From Alphaproteobacteria bacterium (GTDB lineage Bacteria; Pseudomonadota; Alphaproteobacteria; DSM-16000; Inquilinaceae): a stretch of 64,000 nt of DNA. Each line of letters begins with the position of its first letter. Within the stretch, counting starts at the first letter, position 1. Location: the NCBI GenBank assembly GCA_028284045.1, contig JANQSN010000036.1:1-64000 (forward strand), read 5' to 3'. The notes under the pieces were generated by a model that was not told where the DNA came from, searched no databases, and saw only the letters and a list, made by a program, of their open reading frames with translations. Below, in pieces: positions 45,171 through 55,263 of the stretch. Made by a program: the position numbers and the translations under genes.

Positions 45171-46838
45171 ATGGACGACGCACAGCCCCGGGAAGAGCCG
45201 CCGCAGGTCCAGCAGATCGGCGGCACCTTCGTGCTGGGACATGTCATTGCGGTATCGGGCGCCAAGCTGACCGGCACGCTGATCAATCCGGGCGTGTCCT
45301 ATCACCGCGCCGCCGGCGGAGGCTTCGTCATCCCCGCCGGGGTCGAGGCGCAGATCGGCATGATGGTCAAGATCCCGACCCGCCGATCGGTCGCCTACGG
45401 GCTGGTCAGCGCCATCAAGATCCCGATGCCGTCCTCACCGCCGACGCCGCGCGACCTCAGCCTGATCGAGGTCGACCTGTTCGGCGAGGCGCTGGGCGGG
45501 GAGGATGACGAGACAGCGGTGTTCGAGCGCGGCGTTTCGGTCTACCCCGCGCTGGGCTACCCGATCGTCGCGGCGGAACGCGACGACCTGATGCAGATCT
45601 ACGCGCGGCCGACCAAGACGAACGTCTCCATCGGCACGCTGCACCAGGACCCGACGATCCACGCCTACCTCTCCATCGACGACCTGCTGGGCAAGCACTT
45701 CGCGATCCTCGGCACCACCGGGTCCGGCAAGTCCTGCGCCATCGCGCTGATCCTGCGCGCCATCCTGGGGGAGCTGGGCTGCGGGCACATCGTGTTGATC
45801 GACCCGCACCAGGAGTACGCCAAGGCGTTCGGCGACCTCGCCCATGTGCTGACGCCGGAGAACCTGCACCTCCCCTACTGGATGATGGATTTCGAGGAGA
45901 CGGCCGCCGTCCTGTGCCGCGACGACGGCGACGGCGACGGCGAGCGGGCGATCCTCAAGCAGGCCCTTCTGGAGGCGCGCCAGGAGTTCCTGGGCGACGA
46001 GGCGGAAGAGACGCTGACCGTCGACACGCCCTCGCCCTACCGGCTGTCCAGCCTGATCAAGATCATCAAGGACGGCCTCGGCCAACTCGACCGGCCTGAG
46101 GGGTCGCTACCCTATCTGCGCTTGTTGTCGACGCTGGAATCGCTGCGCCGCGACGAGCGCTATTCCTTCATGTTCGGCGGGCTGACGGCGCGCGACACCA
46201 TGGCCGACGTGCTGTCGTCGATCCTGCGCCTGCCGACGGACGGGAAGCCGATCACCATCTTCTCGCTGGCCGGCGTGCCGTCGGAGATCGTCGACGTGCT
46301 GGTCTCGCTGCTGGCGCGGCTGATGTTCGATTTCGCGCTGTGGAGCGACCGGGCGACGGCCTCGCCGCTGCTGTTGGTCTGCGAGGAATCGCACCGCTAC
46401 ATCCCCCGCGATTCCGGCCGCGGCTTCGCGCCGACCCGCCGGGCGATCGCCCGCATCGCCAAGGAGGGCCGCAAATACGGCGTCTCCTTGGGCCTGGTGA
46501 CCCAGCGCCCGGCGGAGCTGTCGGAAAGCGTGCTGACCCAATGCAACACCTTGTTCGCGTTGCGCATGAGCAACGAGAACGATCAGGTCTATGTCCGCGG
46601 CGCCCTGCCGGAGAGCGCGGCCGGCCTGCTGGGCGGGTTGCCGGCGCTGAGGACCCAGGAGGCGGTGGTGGTCGGCGAAGGCGTGACCTTCCCGATGCGC
46701 ATCCGCTTCTCCGACCTGCAGGAAGAGCATCGGCCGAAAAGCGCCACCGCCCGCTTCTCCGAATCCTGGAAGCGGGACGCCGAAGGGGATCTCGGCCTCA
46801 CCGAGACCATCCAACGCTGGCGCCGCCAGGCGCGGTGA
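45171..46838 (+). CDS. HerA-type ATP-dependent translocase/helicase
   Basis: The 555-residue protein has an N-terminal HAS-barrel-like domain (about 15-150; GTFVLGHVIAVSGAKLTGTL). A FtsK/HerA RecA-like core follows, with Walker A HFAILGTTGSGKSCAIALIL and then LIDPHQEYAKAF. Walker B is LLLVCEESHRYIPRD, the arginine-finger region is RRAIARIAKEGRKYGVSLGLVTQRPAEL, and NTLFALRMSNENDQ is near the end. Archaeal HerA works with the NurA nuclease at DNA ends, but no nurA or other nuclease gene is adjacent. The ATG follows GAGACCGAGG. Confidence 0.88.
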   Translation: MDDAQPREEPPQVQQIGGTFVLGHVIAVSGAKLTGTLINPGVSYHRAAGGGFVIPAGVEAQIGMMVKIPTRRSVAYGLVSAIKIPMPSSPPTPRDLSLIEVDLFGEALGGEDDETAVFERGVSVYPALGYPIVAAERDDLMQIYARPTKTNVSIGTLHQDPTIHAYLSIDDLLGKHFAILGTTGSGKSCAIALILRAILGELGCGHIVLIDPHQEYAKAFGDLAHVLTPENLHLPYWMMDFEETAAVLCRDDGDGDGERAILKQALLEARQEFLGDEAEETLTVDTPSPYRLSSLIKIIKDGLGQLDRPEGSLPYLRLLSTLESLRRDERYSFMFGGLTARDTMADVLSSILRLPTDGKPITIFSLAGVPSEIVDVLVSLLARLMFDFALWSDRATASPLLLVCEESHRYIPRDSGRGFAPTRRAIARIAKEGRKYGVSLGLVTQRPAELSESVLTQCNTLFALRMSNENDQVYVRGALPESAAGLLGGLPALRTQEAVVVGEGVTFPMRIRFSDLQEEHRPKSATARFSESWKRDAEGDLGLTETIQRWRRQAR

Positions 46839-46863
46839 CCGGCGCCAGGTCGCCGACCCTACG

Positions 46864-49800
46864 TCACGCGTCGCCAGGTTCGATCGGGGGCGCTTCGCGC
46901 CGCCCGAACAGACGCGCCACACCCTCGCGCATGTGCTGTAGGGCGGCGTAGAGGCCCGGTATCAAGAAAATGCCGATCACCGTGGCCGCCAGCATGCCGG
47001 CGAAGACGGTGATGCCGATGGAAACCCGGCTCATCGCCCCGGCGCCGCTTGCCACCACCAGCGGGAAGATGCCCAAGAGGAACGAAATCGCCGTCATCAG
47101 CACGGCGCGGAAGCGCTGGCGCGCCGCCGTCGTCGCCGCCTCGGCGATGGCCAAGCCCTGATCGCGCAGGGTCCGGGCGAACTCCACGATCAGGATGGCA
47201 TTCTTCGCCGCCAGGCCGATCAGCATGACGAACCCGACCTGGGCGTAAATGTTGTTGGGCAGGCCGACCGCCGCCAGGGCGGCAAAGGCGCCCAGGACCG
47301 CGACGATTACCGACAACATCACCGAGACCGGGATGGTCCAGCTCTCGTACTGCGCCACCAGGAACAGATAGGCGAACACGATCGACAGGGCGAAGATCAG
47401 CGCCGCCTGCCCGCCGGCCTCCAGCTCCTGCTGCGCCGACCCGGTCCACTGATAGGCATAGCCGTCGGGCAGCGTGCGCGCGGCAACATCGTCCAGGGCC
47501 GCGATCACCTGGCCGGAACTGAAGCCTTCCGCCGCGCGCCCATTGATGGTTGCCGAGCGGAACATGTTGTAGCGGGTGATCGACTGCGGCCCGAGCACGA
47601 GGTCGAGATCCACCAAGGTCCTCAGCGGGATCATCTCGCCGTCGGCGTTGCGGACATGCAGGCGCAAGACGTCCGCCGGCTCGGCGCGGTCTTCCGACTC
47701 CGCCTGCACCATCACGCGATAGACGCGCCCGAATAGATTGAAATCGTTGACATAATAGGAGCCGGTGGAGGCCTGCAGCGTGTTGAAGACGTCCGGCAGC
47801 CCGACGCCCAGCGCCTGGGCGCGGTCGCGGTCGACGTCGAGCTGAAGCTGCGGCAGATCGGCGGAGAAGGTGGTGAAGGCGCTGGCGACCGCCGGTTCCT
47901 GGTTGGCGGCGAAGCTCAGCGCTCCGGCGACGGAGGCCAGATCGGCCGGCGACTGCCCGCCGATCGCCTGCAGCTCCATCTGCACGCCGCCGGTGGTGCC
48001 GAGCCCGGGGATCGGCGGCGGAATGAAGGCGAACACATCCGCCGCCGCGATGGCGAACAGGCGCTGCTGGACGCCGCCCAGGATGGCGAACAGGTTCGCC
48101 GTCTGCGGGTCGCGGTCGTCCCAGGGCTCCAGCACCGCGATCACCAGGGCGGCGTTGGAGCCGACGCCGCTCAACAGGCTGAATCCGGTCACCGAGACGA
48201 CGTCGCGCACGCCCGGGGTCTCGGCCAGCAAGGTTTCGACCTGGCCGACCACTTCGGTCGTCCGGGCGATGCTGGCGCCGCTGGGCAGGCTGGCGTCGAT
48301 GAAGAACGCGCCGCGGTCTTCGAACGGGATGAAGCCGCTGGGCACCGTGGTCGCCAGGTGATAGGTCGCCCCGCCCGCCGCCGCGATCAGAACGACCGCC
48401 ACCACGCTGCGCCGGACCAGCACGCCGACCACCCAGCCATAGCCCTCGCGGGTGCGGGCCAGGCCGCGTTCGAACAACCGCAAGGGCAGGATCGCCGGCT
48501 TGCCCGACGGCCGGCGCAGCAAGGTGGCGCACAGGGCCGGGCTCAAGGTCAGCGCGTTGATCGAGGAGATCACAACGGCGACGGAGATGGTCACCGCGAA
48601 TTGCTGGTAGAGCTGACCGGTCAGCCCCGGCAGGAAGGCGGTCGGCACGAACACCGCCAGCAGCACCAGCGTCGTGGCGATCACCGGGCCACTGACCTGG
48701 CCCATCGCCTTGCGGGTGGCGTCCCGCGGGCTGAGCCCCTCCTCCGCCATCAGGCGCTGGACGTTTTCCACCACCACGATCGCATCGTCCACCACCAGGC
48801 CGATCGCCAGGATCAGCGCGAACAGCGAGATGGTGTTGAGCGTGAAGCCGACGGCGAGCAATACGGCGAAGGTGCCGATCAACGAGACCGGGATCGCCAC
48901 CGTCGGGATCAGGGCGGAACGCCAGTCGCCGAGAAACACCAGCACCACCAGGACCACCAGCACGAAGGCGACGAACAGCGTGGTCACCACCTCGTCGATC
49001 GTCGTCTCCACGAACAAGGTGGTGTCGTAGGTCACCGAGTAGTCCACGCCCTCCGGGAACCGCTGGGCCAGACCGTCCAGCGTCGCGCGCACCATCTGGG
49101 CCACCGCCAGGGCGTTGGCGCCGGGGGACTGGTAGACCCCCATGATCGCCGCCTCCGATCCGTTCAGCGCGCCGCTGGCGTCGTAGGACTGCGCCCCCAG
49201 CTCGATCCGCCCAAGATCGCCGAGGCGCACGAAGCTGCCGTCGGGGTTGGCGCGCACCACGATGTCGGCGAAGGCGTCCGCTTGCGCCAACCGTCCTTCG
49301 ACCCGGATGGAGAATTGGAACTGTTGGTCCGGCGGTGCCGGCGGCGCGCCCACCGCACCCGGCGAGGCTTGCAGGTTCTGGCTGCGGATCGCCTGGACCA
49401 CGTCGTCGGTGGTCAGGTTCAGGCTGGTCAGCCGGTCCGGCCGCAGCCAGACCCGCATGCCGTAGTCGCGCGCACCAAAAATCTCCGCATCGCCGACCCC
49501 GTTCACACGGACCAGCGCGTCGCGGATGTTGATGCTGGCATAGTTGCTGAGGAAGGTCTGATCGAAGCTGTCGTCCGGCGAGAAGATCGAGATGACCATC
49601 AGCAAGTTGGTCGACTGCTTGCGCACCGAGACGCCCCGGCGGGTCACCTCCTCCGGCAACAGCGGGGTCGCCAACGCCACGCGGTTCTGCACCTGGACCG
49701 CGGCGATGTCGGGATCGGTGCCGACCGCGAAGGTCACCGTCAGCGTGTATCCGCCGTCATTGCCGCTGGTCGACGACATGTAGAGCATGTTGTCGACGCC

Positions 49801-50010
49801 GTTGACCTGCGCCTCGATCGGCGCGGCGACGCTTTCCTCCACCACCTCGGCATTGGCGCCGGGATAGGTCGCGGTGACCTGGACCTGCGGCGGCGAGATC
49901 TCCGGGAACTCCGCCACCGGAAGCTGGGTCAGCGCAATCAGCCCAGCCAGCGTCAGAACGATGGAGATGACGAAGGCGAATTTCGGCCGGTCGATGAAGA
50001 AGCTGCCCAA
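46864..50010 (-). CDS. RND efflux permease, HAE1 (AcrB/MexB) family
   Basis: The 1048-residue protein has full AcrB-type architecture with two large periplasmic loops. The N-terminus is MGSFFIDRPKFAFVISIVLTLAG. The proton relay is complete: the Asp-Asp pair in VVDDAIVVVENVQRLM (TM4) and the lysine in GLAAKNAILIVEFA (TM10). The frame begins at a TTG codon (50010) four bases after the adaptor stop; no ATG is nearby. It exports hydrophobic drugs by proton antiport. No outer-membrane channel gene is adjacent. Confidence 0.95.
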   Translation of the reverse strand: MGSFFIDRPKFAFVISIVLTLAGLIALTQLPVAEFPEISPPQVQVTATYPGANAEVVEESVAAPIEAQVNGVDNMLYMSSTSGNDGGYTLTVTFAVGTDPDIAAVQVQNRVALATPLLPEEVTRRGVSVRKQSTNLLMVISIFSPDDSFDQTFLSNYASINIRDALVRVNGVGDAEIFGARDYGMRVWLRPDRLTSLNLTTDDVVQAIRSQNLQASPGAVGAPPAPPDQQFQFSIRVEGRLAQADAFADIVVRANPDGSFVRLGDLGRIELGAQSYDASGALNGSEAAIMGVYQSPGANALAVAQMVRATLDGLAQRFPEGVDYSVTYDTTLFVETTIDEVVTTLFVAFVLVVLVVLVFLGDWRSALIPTVAIPVSLIGTFAVLLAVGFTLNTISLFALILAIGLVVDDAIVVVENVQRLMAEEGLSPRDATRKAMGQVSGPVIATTLVLLAVFVPTAFLPGLTGQLYQQFAVTISVAVVISSINALTLSPALCATLLRRPSGKPAILPLRLFERGLARTREGYGWVVGVLVRRSVVAVVLIAAAGGATYHLATTVPSGFIPFEDRGAFFIDASLPSGASIARTTEVVGQVETLLAETPGVRDVVSVTGFSLLSGVGSNAALVIAVLEPWDDRDPQTANLFAILGGVQQRLFAIAAADVFAFIPPPIPGLGTTGGVQMELQAIGGQSPADLASVAGALSFAANQEPAVASAFTTFSADLPQLQLDVDRDRAQALGVGLPDVFNTLQASTGSYYVNDFNLFGRVYRVMVQAESEDRAEPADVLRLHVRNADGEMIPLRTLVDLDLVLGPQSITRYNMFRSATINGRAAEGFSSGQVIAALDDVAARTLPDGYAYQWTGSAQQELEAGGQAALIFALSIVFAYLFLVAQYESWTIPVSVMLSVIVAVLGAFAALAAVGLPNNIYAQVGFVMLIGLAAKNAILIVEFARTLRDQGLAIAEAATTAARQRFRAVLMTAISFLLGIFPLVVASGAGAMSRVSIGITVFAGMLAATVIGIFLIPGLYAALQHMREGVARLFGRREAPPIEPGDA

Positions 50011-50014
50011 AGCG

Positions 50015-51187
50015 CTAGTTCCCGAGCGCCGGCGACGGCATCGGCGTCGCCTCGACCGGCTGGCCGGGGCGCACCCGCTGCAGTCCCTGAACGATGACCT
50101 GCTCGCCCTCCTCCAGGCCCTGCTCGATCACCCAGTCGGTGCCCTCCTGGCGGCCGACCGTCACGGGTCGGACCTGCGCCCGGCTTTCGGTATCGACGAC
50201 CAGAACGAACTGCCCGGTCTGATCCGTCTGCACCGCCGCCTGCGGCACCACCAGGGCCGAGACCGGCTCGCGGCCGCTGACCACCACCTCCACGAACTGG
50301 CCGGGCAGCAGGATGCGCTCGGGATTGGGGAAGACGCCGCGCACCGGGATCGTGCCGGTGTTGGCGTCGACGGTGCTGTCGACAAAGTCGATCTGCCCGG
50401 ACCGGCCATAGGGCGCGCCGTTGGCGAGTTCCAGTTCCAACACGAGGTCCGTCGGCTCCACCGTCTCGCCGGTCTCGATCTGTTGCTGGCGCCAGGTGAT
50501 GAAGTCCGGCTCGCTGACCGAGAAGGTGACGTAGATCGGGTCCAGCGCCGTGATGCTGGCCAAGGCATCGCTGTTGGGATTGACCAGATTGCCGACGCTG
50601 TAGGCGGCGCGGCTGATCCGCCCGGCGATCGGCGCCTCGATCGTGGTGTAGTCCAGGTCGATCTCCGCCTGGCGCAGTTCCGCCTGACGGCCCAGCACGT
50701 CGGCCGCCGTCTGCTCCGCCGTGGCGGTCGCCTCGTCCAAGGCCGCATCGCTGACATTGCCGCGGCTGTGCAGCTCGCGCGACCGGACCAGCGCCCGTTC
50801 CGCCGCCACCGCCGCGGCGCGCGCGCGTTCCAGATTGGCGGCGGCCAGATCGGCGGCGGCCTGGAAGGGGGCCGGGTCGATCCGAAACAACAGCGCCCCC
50901 GGCACGACGTCGTCGCCTTCGACGAACAGGCGGTCAAGCAGCGTGCCTTCGACCCGGGCGCGCAGATCGACATGGTCGATCGCCTCGATTCGCCCGACGA
51001 AGCCGACCTGGTCGCGCACCAGCGTGCGCTGGACGGGCACGACCGACACCACCGGCATCGGCGCCGCACCGTCCTGCGCAGCGGCCTTAGGGTTCACCCC
51101 GACAAGGGTGCCGAGCGCCAGCAGGACGGCCAGCGCACCGGCGCCGCGACGCAGCGAGGCGGCGGTCGACAAGGCTCGAACGATCAC
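50015..51187 (-). CDS. RND periplasmic adaptor (membrane fusion protein)
   Basis: The protein is about 390 residues from a GTG at 51187. The signal segment ends near KAAAQ. AcrA-type domains follow: VGFVGRIEAIDHVDLRARVEG (lipoyl half), an alpha-hairpin (about 95-165), TTIEAPIAGRISRAAYSVGN (lipoyl half), and the beta-barrel DPIYVTFSVSEPDF. LLPGQFVEVVV completes it. There is no lipobox Cys. It forms an operon with the HAE1 pump downstream and is divergent from lldD. Confidence 0.93.
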   Translation of the reverse strand: MIVRALSTAASLRRGAGALAVLLALGTLVGVNPKAAAQDGAAPMPVVSVVPVQRTLVRDQVGFVGRIEAIDHVDLRARVEGTLLDRLFVEGDDVVPGALLFRIDPAPFQAAADLAAANLERARAAAVAAERALVRSRELHSRGNVSDAALDEATATAEQTAADVLGRQAELRQAEIDLDYTTIEAPIAGRISRAAYSVGNLVNPNSDALASITALDPIYVTFSVSEPDFITWRQQQIETGETVEPTDLVLELELANGAPYGRSGQIDFVDSTVDANTGTIPVRGVFPNPERILLPGQFVEVVVSGREPVSALVVPQAAVQTDQTGQFVLVVDTESRAQVRPVTVGRQEGTDWVIEQGLEEGEQVIVQGLQRVRPGQPVEATPMPSPALGN

Positions 51188-51364
51188 GGGTCTCGGATCT
51201 CCGATAGGCTCTTGGGGGGAAACGGCATTGGGACGGTCGCTTAAACGTCGGCAGTGTACACCCGATCGCGCCGCTGCGGCATTCTCCGCTTCTGAAACCG
51301 CGCCGCCGGAGGCTACGATGCCGCCCGCGCTCCCCCCAAGCCATCGAACAAGACAAACGGGACC

Positions 51365-52522
51365 ATGGGACTGAATAGCTGCCACAACTTCCAGGACTTC
51401 CGACGACTGGCGAAGCAACGCCTGCCTGGACCGATCTTCCACTATATCGACGGCGCCGCGGACGACGAGCGGACCTACCGTCGCAATACCGACGCGTACG
51501 AGACCTGTGACCTCATCCCCAGCGTGCTGGCGGGTGTGGAAACGGTCGACATGGGCGTGGAGGTGATGGGGCAGAAGCTCGACATGCCGCTCTATTGCGC
51601 GCCGACGGCGCTGCAGCGGCTGTTTCACCACGACGGCGAGCGCGCGGTGGCCCGGGCCGCTGCCAGGTACGGCACGATGTTCGGTGTATCGTCGCTGGCC
51701 ACCGTGACGGTGGAGGAGATCGCGGCGATCGTCGACACGCCAAAGATGTTCCAGTTCTACTTCCACAAGGATCGCGGCCTGAACGACGCGCTCTTGGAGC
51801 GGGCCAGGGCCGCCAAGTTCGACGTCTTGGCCCTGACCGTCGACACCATCACCGCCGGCAACCGCGAGCGCGACCGCCGCACCGGCTTCACCTCGCCGCC
51901 CAAGCTGACCGTCCCGTCGCTGGTCAGCTTCGCCGCCCATCCGATGTGGGCATGGAACTTCTTCACCAAGCCGAAGTTCGACATGCCGATGCTGTCCGGC
52001 CATGTCAGCGAAGGCACCAACGTCGCGGTCTCGGTGGGCCAGTACTTCGAAAAGATGCTGGATCAGTCGATGAACTGGAAGGATGCCGAGGCGCTGTGCG
52101 CCAAGTGGAACGGGCATTTCGCGCTGAAGGGCATCATGAGCGTGGAGGATGCCAAGCGCGCCGTCGATATCGGCTGCACCGGCATCATGGTGTCGAACCA
52201 TGGCGGCCGGCAGCTCGACGGCTCGCGCAGCCCGTTCGACCAGCTCGCGGAGATCTGCGACGCGGTCGGCGACAAGCTGGACGTGATCTGCGAAGGCGGC
52301 ATCCAGCGCGGCACCCATGTGCTGAAGGCCTTGTCGGTGGGCGCGAAGGCGTGCGCCGGCGGGCGGCTCTATCTCTATGCGCTGGCCGCCGCCGGTCAGG
52401 CGGGGGTGGAGCGGGCGCTCGGCAACCTCCGCACGGAGATCGAGCGCGACATGAAGCTGATGGGCGTGACCCGGATCGACCAGCTCAATCGGGAGAACCT
52501 GCGCTTCCGCCCGGCGGCGTAG
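51365..52522 (+). CDS. lldD: FMN-dependent L-lactate (alpha-hydroxy acid) dehydrogenase
   Basis: The 385-residue protein has the FMN/substrate site HYIDGAADDERTYRRNTDAY, APTALQRLFHHDGE, the lysine in GHFALKGIMSVEDA, and the catalytic His279 in MVSNHGGRQLDGSRSP. KLDVICEGGIQRGTHVLKAL and GAKACAGGRLYLYALAA end the barrel. It oxidises L-lactate (or a related 2-hydroxy acid) to the 2-oxoacid. It is followed by the D-lactate dehydrogenase gene 54 bases later, so the pair handles both isomers. Confidence 0.93.
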   Translation: MGLNSCHNFQDFRRLAKQRLPGPIFHYIDGAADDERTYRRNTDAYETCDLIPSVLAGVETVDMGVEVMGQKLDMPLYCAPTALQRLFHHDGERAVARAAARYGTMFGVSSLATVTVEEIAAIVDTPKMFQFYFHKDRGLNDALLERARAAKFDVLALTVDTITAGNRERDRRTGFTSPPKLTVPSLVSFAAHPMWAWNFFTKPKFDMPMLSGHVSEGTNVAVSVGQYFEKMLDQSMNWKDAEALCAKWNGHFALKGIMSVEDAKRAVDIGCTGIMVSNHGGRQLDGSRSPFDQLAEICDAVGDKLDVICEGGIQRGTHVLKALSVGAKACAGGRLYLYALAAAGQAGVERALGNLRTEIERDMKLMGVTRIDQLNRENLRFRPAA

Positions 52523-52576
52523 CCCGGCACGCTCGCCCAGCCTAGGCTTGCCTGGCAGATCAGTTGGGAGACTGGC

Positions 52577-54283
52577 ATGGCCCCTTTCGACAATGCGCGC
52601 TCCAAAACCGACCTGATCGCGGCGTTGCGGCGGATCGTCGGCAAGGCCCATGTGATCACCAATCCGCGGTCGATGGAGCGGTTCTGCAAGGGCTACCGCT
52701 CCGGCGAAGGATCGGCGATCGCCGTCGTAATGCCGGGATCGCTGCTGGAGCAATGGCGGGTCCTGGAAGCCTGCGTGGCCGCCGACACCATCGTGATCAT
52801 GCAGGCGGCCAATACCGGGCTGACCGAAGGCTCCACACCCAGCGGCACCTATGACCGAGACGTGGTGGTGCTCAGCACCACGCGCATGGACGCGATCCAC
52901 CTGATCCGCGACGGCCGGCAGATCGTCGGGTTCCCCGGCGCCACCCTCTTCAAGCTGGAGAAGATGATGGCCCCGCTCGGCCGGCAGCCCCACTCGGTCA
53001 TCGGGTCCTCATGCATCGGCGCCTCCATCATCGGCGGCGTATGCAACAACTCCGGCGGCGCGCTGATCGAGCGCGGGCCGTCCTATACGGAGCTGTCGCT
53101 GTTCGCCCAGATCACGCCCGACGGGCGGGTGGAACTGGTGAACAATCTCGCCATCGACCTCGGCGACGATCCGGAGACGATCCTCAAACGTCTGGAAGCG
53201 CAGGACTACAGCGAAGCCGATGTGCGCGACACCAACCGCAAGGCGTCCGATACGGAGTACTGCGACCACGTCCGCGACATCGACGCGCCCACCCCTGCGC
53301 GCTTCAACGCCAATAAAGAGCGGCTCTACGAAGCCTCCGGCTGTGCGGGCAAGCTGGCGGTCTTCGCCGTCCGGCTGGACACCTATGCCGGTGCTGAGCG
53401 GGAGGCGGTGTTCTACATCGCCACCAACGACACTGCCGTGCTGACCGATCTGCGCCGCGACATCCTGGGCGGTTTCGAGACGCTGCCGGTGTCGGGCGAG
53501 TACATGCACGCCGAGGTCTATGACATCGCCAAGCGCTACGGCAAGGACACGCTGGTGCTGATCGACAAGCTCGGCACCGACCGTCTGCCGGCGATCTTCG
53601 CGCTGAAGGGCTGGATGGATGCCCGCCTCAACAAGCTGCCACTGCTGCCGCGCAACCTGATCGACCGGCTGATGCAGGGCCTAAGCCGGCTCTGGCCGAC
53701 CGTCCTGCCGGCGCGCATGGAAGCCTTCCGCCGGCGGTTCCAGCACCACCTGATCTTGAAGATGCGCGACGGCGGCATTGCGGAGGCGAAAGCCTATCTG
53801 ACCAAGCATCTCGACGGCCAGAACGGCGACTGGTTCGCCTGCACCCCGCGCGAAGGCAAGATCGCCGGCCTGCACCGCTTCGTCGCGGCGGGGGCGGCGG
53901 TGCGCTACCACGCGGTGCACGCCGACGCGGTGGAAGACATCCTGGCGCTGGACATCGCGCTTCGCCGCGACGACCGCGACTGGTTCGAGACGCTGCCGCC
54001 GGACCTCGAAGACGGGCTGATCCACAAGCTCTACTACGGGCACTTCTTCTGCCACGTCCTGCACCAGGACTACATCGTCGCCAAAGGCCGCGACACCCAC
54101 GCCATCAAGGCGAAGATGCTGGAGATCCTGGAGACCCGCGGCGCCGAGTACCCCGCAGAGCACAATGTCGGCCATCTCTACGCCGCCAAGCCGGACCTGG
54201 CGGCGTTCTACAAGGCCTGCGACCCCACCAACAGCCTGAACCCGGGCCTCGGCAAGCTGTCGAAGCGCAAACACTACGCGTGA
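52577..54283 (+). CDS. dld: quinone-dependent D-lactate dehydrogenase
   Basis: This 568-residue protein corresponds to E. coli Dld. The FAD-binding PCMH domain is IVIMQAANTGLTEGSTPSG, then RQIVGFPGATLFKLE and SVIGSSCIGASIIGGVCNNSGG. A membrane-binding cap region is followed by the C-terminal GHLYAAKPDLAAFYKACDPTNSLNPGLGKL. It oxidises D-lactate to pyruvate, giving electrons to quinone at the inner membrane. Its stop overlaps the GTG start of an ABC ATPase. Confidence 0.95.
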   Translation: MAPFDNARSKTDLIAALRRIVGKAHVITNPRSMERFCKGYRSGEGSAIAVVMPGSLLEQWRVLEACVAADTIVIMQAANTGLTEGSTPSGTYDRDVVVLSTTRMDAIHLIRDGRQIVGFPGATLFKLEKMMAPLGRQPHSVIGSSCIGASIIGGVCNNSGGALIERGPSYTELSLFAQITPDGRVELVNNLAIDLGDDPETILKRLEAQDYSEADVRDTNRKASDTEYCDHVRDIDAPTPARFNANKERLYEASGCAGKLAVFAVRLDTYAGAEREAVFYIATNDTAVLTDLRRDILGGFETLPVSGEYMHAEVYDIAKRYGKDTLVLIDKLGTDRLPAIFALKGWMDARLNKLPLLPRNLIDRLMQGLSRLWPTVLPARMEAFRRRFQHHLILKMRDGGIAEAKAYLTKHLDGQNGDWFACTPREGKIAGLHRFVAAGAAVRYHAVHADAVEDILALDIALRRDDRDWFETLPPDLEDGLIHKLYYGHFFCHVLHQDYIVAKGRDTHAIKAKMLEILETRGAEYPAEHNVGHLYAAKPDLAAFYKACDPTNSLNPGLGKLSKRKHYA

Positions 54284-55263
54284 GGGCGCCCGTGCAGATC
54301 GCCAAGACGACCGGGGAGAGCGTGATCCGCGTCGATCACCTGGTCTTCGACTATCCGGGTCACCGGGCGCTGTTCGATGTGGATTGCCGCATCGATCGCG
54401 GCACCATCACCGCCCTGGTCGGGCCGAACGGGGCCGGCAAGACCACGCTGATGCGCTGCATCGCCGGGCTTGAGACGCCGTTCTCCGGCACCGTGACGGT
54501 GGCCGGGCTGGACGTGGTGGCGGAACCGCGGCGGGCACACCGGCATATCGGCTATCTGCAGGATTTCTTCGGCCTCTATGACGACCTGACGGTGCGCCAC
54601 TGCTTGGCCTTCCACGCCGCAGCCAACGGCACGGCCCCGGCCGCGCTGCGTCCGGCGGTGACGCGCACGGCGGAGCGGCTGGCTCTGCAAGATCGGCTCG
54701 ACCAGCGCGCCGGCACGCTGTCGCGGGGCCTGCGCCAGCGCCTGGCGATCGCCCAGGCGATCATCCACGAACCCGATGTCATCCTGCTGGACGAGCCGTC
54801 GGCGGGTCTCGACCCGGAGGCGCGCGAGACCCTGTCCCACCTGCTGCGCGGGCTCCGGGACGCCGGCCTGACGCTGATCGTCTCCAGCCATATCCTGACC
54901 GAGCTGCAGGACTACTCCACCCATATGCTGATCCTGCGCGACGGCCGGGTGGTGGAGCATTGCCCGATCCACGGCGAGACGGCGGCAACGCGCCGGCTTC
55001 GCCTGGTACTGAGCCACCCGGTCGACGACTGGGGCGGCCGCCTGGCATCCGCGCCGGGCGTCGGCGATCTCGCGGTAGATGGGTGTGAAGCCGGCTTCAC
55101 CTTCACCGGCGACCTTTCCGCACAACACGACCTCTTGCGTACGCTGCTCGGCGCCGGCCTTCCCGTCGCCGCGCTGGCGGAGGAGCAGCGTTCCATGCAG
55201 GAGGTCTATCGCGACCACCTCCGCCGCGACCGATCGGGACCGCCGCAAGGACGCGCGTCGTGA
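54280..55263 (+). CDS. ABC exporter ATP-binding protein (ABC-2 type)
   Basis: The protein is about 327 residues from a GTG overlapping the dld stop (GTGA). A second GTG at 54292 is possible. Walker A is LVGPNGAGKTTLMRC, the signature is LSRGLRQRLAIAQAI, Walker B is VILLDEPSAGLDPEA and the switch His is in SSHILTEL. The C-terminal 90 residues form the extra domain typical of CcmA/NatA exporters. Translational coupling to dld is notable. Confidence 0.93.
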   Translation: MRAPVQIAKTTGESVIRVDHLVFDYPGHRALFDVDCRIDRGTITALVGPNGAGKTTLMRCIAGLETPFSGTVTVAGLDVVAEPRRAHRHIGYLQDFFGLYDDLTVRHCLAFHAAANGTAPAALRPAVTRTAERLALQDRLDQRAGTLSRGLRQRLAIAQAIIHEPDVILLDEPSAGLDPEARETLSHLLRGLRDAGLTLIVSSHILTELQDYSTHMLILRDGRVVEHCPIHGETAATRRLRLVLSHPVDDWGGRLASAPGVGDLAVDGCEAGFTFTGDLSAQHDLLRTLLGAGLPVAALAEEQRSMQEVYRDHLRRDRSGPPQGRAS

